A stretch of 64,000 nucleotides of DNA from Candidatus Fredericiella danica (lineage in GTDB: Bacteria > Chloroflexota > Anaerolineae > Caldilineales > Caldilineaceae). Position 1 is the first letter of the stretch; each line of letters starts with the position of its first letter. The position numbers and the translations under genes were made by a program. The notes beneath the pieces are model-generated. The model saw only the letters and a program-made list of their open reading frames with translations, was not told the DNA's origin and searched no databases. The stretch is from assembly GCA_016713335.1 (NCBI GenBank), contig JADJPH010000104.1:7458-71457 (forward strand). Reading direction: 5' to 3'. Shown piece by piece: positions 60,140 through 64,000 of the stretch.

Positions 60140-61174
60140 TTAGCGGCGACGGCGTTTGATCAGTTGATCCAGGTAGACGGCCAGGACGATGATCAGCCCG
60201 ATGATTACCTGTTGGTAGTAGGGCGACACATTCAGGAGTGTTAGCCCGTTGTTTAGGACGCCGATCAGCACGATGCCGATCACGGTGCCAAAGATGCTGC
60301 CTTCCCCGCCGAAAAGGCTGGTGCCGCCGATGACAACGCCTGCGATCACGGTCAGCTCGTAGCCGGCGCCGGCAATCACCTCGGCTGAATTCAGGCGAGA
60401 AGAGAGGAGAAAGCCCGAGAAGCCGGCAAAGAACCCTGTGATCAGGTAGACGCTCAGCGTGAGACGCCCCACATTGAGACCGGAGAGGCGCGAGGCTTCC
60501 TGGTTACCGCCGATGGCGTAGATGTGCCGGCCGTAACGCATGTAGCGCAACACGATGTGGGCAATGATGGCGAAGGTGACAAAGAAGATGACCGGAATCG
60601 GCACTGGGCCGATCAAGCCCTGGCCAAGATAGGTGTATTCAGGCGGGAAGGTGCTGATGGGTTGCCCGCTCGAAAAGACCAGGGCAAGCCCCCGAAAGAC
60701 GGAAAGACCGCCCAGCGTTACGATAAAGGCGGGCACTTTGAGCTTGGCGACTGCGGTGCCCTGGAGCGCACCGCCAATCAGACCGACGGCAATGGCAGCG
60801 GCAATCGCGGCCGGGAGGCCGAAGCCGTTTGCCTGTCCGGCGGTCCCGGCCGATAGGAGCCCTGTGCCACCTTTATAGACTGCAGCGCCCACCAACCCGG
60901 CGAGTGCAAGCAGCGAACCGATGGAGAGGTCGATGCCGCCGGTCAAGATCACAAACGTCATACCAATCGCGAGCAGGCCATAGATGGAGACCTGGCGCAG
61001 GACGTTGAAGATGTTGCGTTCGGAGATAAAGGCCGGTTCCAGGACTGCAAAGACCACGCAAAGGATGATCAGGAAGATTAGTGCGCCGAAACGACTTGCC
61101 ACAGTGACAATATCGTTTTTCGGGCGGCCACCCTCTTTGGCCTCGCCCTGCGGCAGAGAACTGCTGGTTGTCAT
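60140..61174 (-). CDS. rbsC: Ribose-type ABC transporter permease RbsC-like
   Basis: 344 residues, intact, ~8-10 TM helices. BPD_transp_2 features: LEPAFISERNIFNVLRQVSI, IGMTFVILTGGIDLSIGSLL (the TGGIDLS motif), KLKVPAFIVTLGGLSVFRGL, YAIGGNQEASRLSGLNV and GGTSLFGGEGSIFGTVIG. Start overlaps the rbsA stop by 4 bases. Sugar could be ribose, xylose or another monosaccharide. Confidence 0.93.
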   Translation of the reverse strand: MTTSSSLPQGEAKEGGRPKNDIVTVASRFGALIFLIILCVVFAVLEPAFISERNIFNVLRQVSIYGLLAIGMTFVILTGGIDLSIGSLLALAGLVGAAVYKGGTGLLSAGTAGQANGFGLPAAIAAAIAVGLIGGALQGTAVAKLKVPAFIVTLGGLSVFRGLALVFSSGQPISTFPPEYTYLGQGLIGPVPIPVIFFVTFAIIAHIVLRYMRYGRHIYAIGGNQEASRLSGLNVGRLTLSVYLITGFFAGFSGFLLSSRLNSAEVIAGAGYELTVIAGVVIGGTSLFGGEGSIFGTVIGIVLIGVLNNGLTLLNVSPYYQQVIIGLIIVLAVYLDQLIKRRRR

Positions 61175-62753
61175 TGCGCGTTTCCTTCCTTAAGCGCGGG
61201 CGAAGCCAGGGTTTGGCCGGGCTGCAGTGTACAGTAACGCATCACAACTTCTGGCGTGGCTTCGTCGTGGTTCAACACGGCCGTCACGCGTCCGCGCGAC
61301 ATGCAGACGATGCGGTCACTCATCGCCAATACCTCGGGTAATTCGGACGAAATCATGATGATGCTCACCCCATTTTCGGCGAGCTGATTCATCAAGCGGT
61401 AGATTTCGGCCTTGGCGCCGATGTCAATACCGCGCGTCGGTTCGTCCATGATCAGGATGCGCGGTTTCAGCATGAGCCATTTGGCAATCACGACCTTCTG
61501 CTGATTGCCGCCACTCAGGCGTAGCACCAACTGGTCGAGGCTGGGGGTGCGCACCTGGAGCCGTTGTGCGTACTCGCTGACAACTTGCTTCTCCTCGCCG
61601 CGGCGGACAAAGCCGAAACTGGTCAATTGGTCCAGGTTGGGGAGTGCTGCGTTGTCACGGACGCTCAGCGAAAGCACCAACCCTTGCGCCTTGCGGTCCT
61701 CCGGGACGAAGCCGATGCCGTGTTCGATGGCGTCAATCGGAGATTCAATCTGGGCGCTTTCCCATCGATGTAGATTTCACCGGAATCGATGGCGTCGGCG
61801 CCGAAGATAGCCCGCACCACTTCGGTGCGACCGGCGCCGACCAGGCCCGCCATGCCCAAGATCTCGCCGCGCCGCAGTTGGAAGCTGATGTCGTCGATGA
61901 CGATCGCGGCGTCGTCCATGGTGGTGCCCTTGCGGCTCAAGCCACGGACTTCGAGCACCACATCATCTGGGATGGGCGAAACAGCCTCTGCTTCGAAGCG
62001 TTCCTCGCTGTGGAAGAGTTCGCTGCGTGAACGGCCGACCATCATGCGGATCAAGGTGTCTTCTGTGGCCTCACTTGCCGGAATGGTACCGACATTGTGG
62101 CCGTCGCGGAGCACGCTGATTCTGTCGCAGATCGTCAATACCTCTTCGAGGCGGTGGGAGATGAAGATCACCCCGATGCCGGAGCGTTTCAGTTCGCGCA
62201 TAATGTCCAGCAGGTGGTCCACTTCGGTCTCGCTGAGGGCGGAGGTGGGCTCGTCCATGACGAGGACTTTGACCTGGGTGGACAGTGCCTTGGCGATTTC
62301 GACCATCTGCTGTTCTGCAACGGACAGATCGCACGATCGCGTCCAGGTTCAGTCGCACGCCCAGCCGGTCAAGGAGCGACTGCGTCTGCTTGCGCAAATC
62401 ACCGCGCTTTGACAAAGCCAAGCGCGAGGATTCTCGGCCCACGTAGACATTCTCCATGACCGAGAGGTTGGGCATGAGATTGAATTCTGGTAGATGATCG
62501 AGATGCCCAGTTGTTGGCCCTGGTGTGGGTTGTGAATCTGGGCCGGTTGGCCGTCGAGGAAGATCGCACCGGCGTCTGCCTGATAGACGCCGGACAAGAT
62601 TTTCATCAGGGTGGATTTACCCGCGCCGTTTTCGCCGACCAGGCCGAGAATCTCGCCGTGTCCGACGTCCAGACTCACATCATCCAGCGCTCTCACGCCG
62701 GGAAAGGTCTTGGAGACATGCTCCATGCGCAGTAGGGCTGATTCGCTCATCAT
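61171..62753 (-). CDS. rbsA: Ribose-type ABC transporter ATPase RbsA-like (three frameshifts)
   Basis: Double ATPase of ~528 residues. First domain: Walker A LVGENGAGKSTLMKILSG, signature LSVAEQQMVEIAKALS (after repair), Walker B VLVMDEPTSALSETEV, FISHRLEEVL. Second domain: degenerate Walker A MAGLVGAGRTEVVRAIFGA, LSGGNQQKVVIAKWLM, RILIMDEPTRGIDIGAKAEI. Single-base losses near 62489 (CAG-GAATTC), 62337 (GTGCG-GATCTG) and 61760 (C run) each restore family sequence. Start at 62753 or 62750 (adjacent ATGs). First gene of the sugar operon rbsA-rbsC-rbsB. Confidence 0.92.
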
Positions 62754-62932
62754 CTGGCCACGGAGAACAATATGAAGTATGGATTGTAGACGGGTGATGC
62801 CGGTTACTTTAGCACACCGGCATAGGTGCGTCAACCGATTTGCAACCCCGAATCGTTTGCGCAATCGATTTCCTAGATGATACCAGGAAATAAGAACGGT
62901 TGTCAAACAGGAAAAACGGGGGCCATGGCGCC

Positions 62933-63881
62933 TTATCTGTAGCGTAGGCTGCGGGCGGTGATGGGTTTGTCTTTATGCACAGAAAAGACGTCGAGGTCAG
63001 AGGCGACCACTGTGTCGGGAAAGATGGCCTGGGCTTCGGCGAGGACTTCCTGGGGCGAATAGCGGCGGCTGATGTGGTGAAGGACCAATTGGCGCACTTT
63101 GGCGTTGCGGGCGAGTTTTGCGGCGGCCGCGGCCGTGATGTGTCCGTGCTGCCGCGCCAGATCTTTGTCCGCGTCGAGGTAGGTCGCTTCGATCGCCAGG
63201 AGGTCTGCCTCTTCGGCGACGGCGTGCAGTGGGCCGGTGTGGCTGACGTCCCCCACAAAGACCAGTTTGGCGCCGCGCTGCGGCTCGCCGAGCACCTCTT
63301 CCGGCGCAATGGTGCGGCCGTCTGGCAAGACGACGGGGATACCGTTGGTCAGGTCCCGGCGGACGGGGCCATGGGGAATCGCCAGCGCTTCCGCTTTTTC
63401 TGCCAGGAATGGGCGCCGGCTCTTTTCTTCGAAGGTGAAGCCAAAGCAGTCTGGGCCGCGATGCTGGACGGAGAATGCCGTCAGGGTGAAATGACGGTTT
63501 TCGAATAGCAGACCCGGTTCCATCAGGTTGAGTGCGACACCGGCATTGGGAATCTGCCCGGCCGAAGACGACTTCCATCAACGCCTGCACCCGCGTCAGC
63601 GTCATCTTCCCGCCATAGACGTTTAGTTCTTCCAGCGCTTCCCAACGGCCAAGCGTGCTGGCGAGACCGCCCAGCCCAAGGATGTGGTCGAGATGGCCGT
63701 GCGTGAGCAGGATTTTGTCGAGACGGCGAAAGCCAAGTCCCGAGCGGAGCAGTTGGCGTTGCGAGCCTTCGCCGCAATCGATCATGAAGCGATGTTCGTT
63801 GGCCAGCACCAAAGCAGAAGAAAGCCCACGTTGGACGGAGGGCGCCGAAGCGGAGGTGCCGAGAAAGACGAGATCAAACAT
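62933..63881 (-). CDS. rnz: Ribonuclease Z (frameshifted)
   Basis: Trims tRNA 3' ends. Metallo-beta-lactamase fold: MFDLVFLGTSASAPSVQRGL, FMIDCGEGSQRQLLRSGLGF, the metal motif LLTHGHLDHILGLGG, then after a frame break near 63565 (GQIPNAGVALNLMEPGLLFE), HRGPDCFGFTF, FVGDVSHTGPL, EATYLDADKDLARQHGHITA and LVLHHISRRYS. About 316 residues repaired. Start at 63881; the frame upstream to 63992 is repeat DNA. Confidence 0.94.
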
Positions 63882-63962
63882 GAATGGGATCGTTCCGTAG
63901 CGGTCAAAAGAAACCGAGAAAACAATGATGGTAGTGTACAGGATTGGGAGGGAGAAGCAAAG

Positions 63963-64000
63963 TGGGAGAGAGACAAAGAGACAAAGAGACAAAGAGACAA
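63963..64000. repeat. GAGACAAA tandem repeat at window end
   Basis: Four units of GAGACAAA running off the window, upstream of rnz. Confidence 0.85.

Overview
The window looks like part of a chromosome of an uncultured Chloroflexota bacterium (Anaerolineae/Caldilineae-like), probably a metagenome-derived contig. This is inferred from the moderately high GC, the many lipoproteins with Ala/Pro/Glu-rich linkers after the lipobox, the gene set, and above all a form I-type RuBisCO large subunit followed directly by phosphoribulokinase with no small-subunit gene. That arrangement is the known hallmark of form I' (form I-prime) RuBisCO of Anaerolineales-type Chloroflexota. There is no sign of phage or plasmid.

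Layout: 1-3.5 kb holds the end of rimO, a MerR-like/DUF1232 pair and a helicase-associated protein. 4.2-9 kb is a peptide-type ABC importer (binding protein, two permeases) with a creatininase-family hydrolase. 10.1-14 kb is a second such importer whose binding protein appears circularly permuted. Neither operon has an ATPase gene here. 14-20.3 kb holds an SLC13-type transporter, a hypothetical protein, a palindromic repeat array, Fe/Mn superoxide dismutase, a methyltransferase and a metallophosphoesterase. 20.4-23.8 kb is the carbon-fixation block: LuxR-type response regulator, RuBisCO, phosphoribulokinase. 23.8-29.6 kb (minus strand) is a spermidine/putrescine importer with two potD genes. 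29.8-34.4 kb has two alpha/beta hydrolases, a membrane protein and pdxS/pdxT. 34.7-38.4 kb encodes one very large secreted repeat protein with META domains. tRNA-Arg(CCT) follows at 38.7 kb, then a tandem pair of ATP-grasp proteins and two von Willebrand A lipoproteins (41.5-45.8 kb). 45.8-55.5 kb is a mixed housekeeping/stress stretch (M24 peptidase, hybrid histidine kinase, CorA, NUDIX, AttH/CrtC-like, DinB-like, rhodanese, saccharopine-dehydrogenase-like, YceI). 55.6-62.8 kb (minus strand) is a sugar locus: rbsA-rbsC-tandem rbsB, a cupin isomerase-like gene and galE. RNase Z closes the window.

Sequence quality shapes the reading. About 22 of roughly 50 genes carry single-base indels, mostly lost bases in C/G runs, and two stretches (9.02-9.84 kb and 44.04-44.97 kb) are almost pure G/C with no plausible coding. 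The second sits between 10-bp direct repeats, and removing it exactly restores a VWA gene. I treat these genes as intact in the organism and give repaired extents. Intergenic regions carry several families of short A/C/G-rich repeats and many strong stem-loops.

Strongest biology: the RuBisCO/PRK pair without a small subunit, the circularly permuted peptide-binding protein, the sugar-binding lipoprotein made of two tandem near-identical domains, and the triple-module CCPT/META secreted protein.
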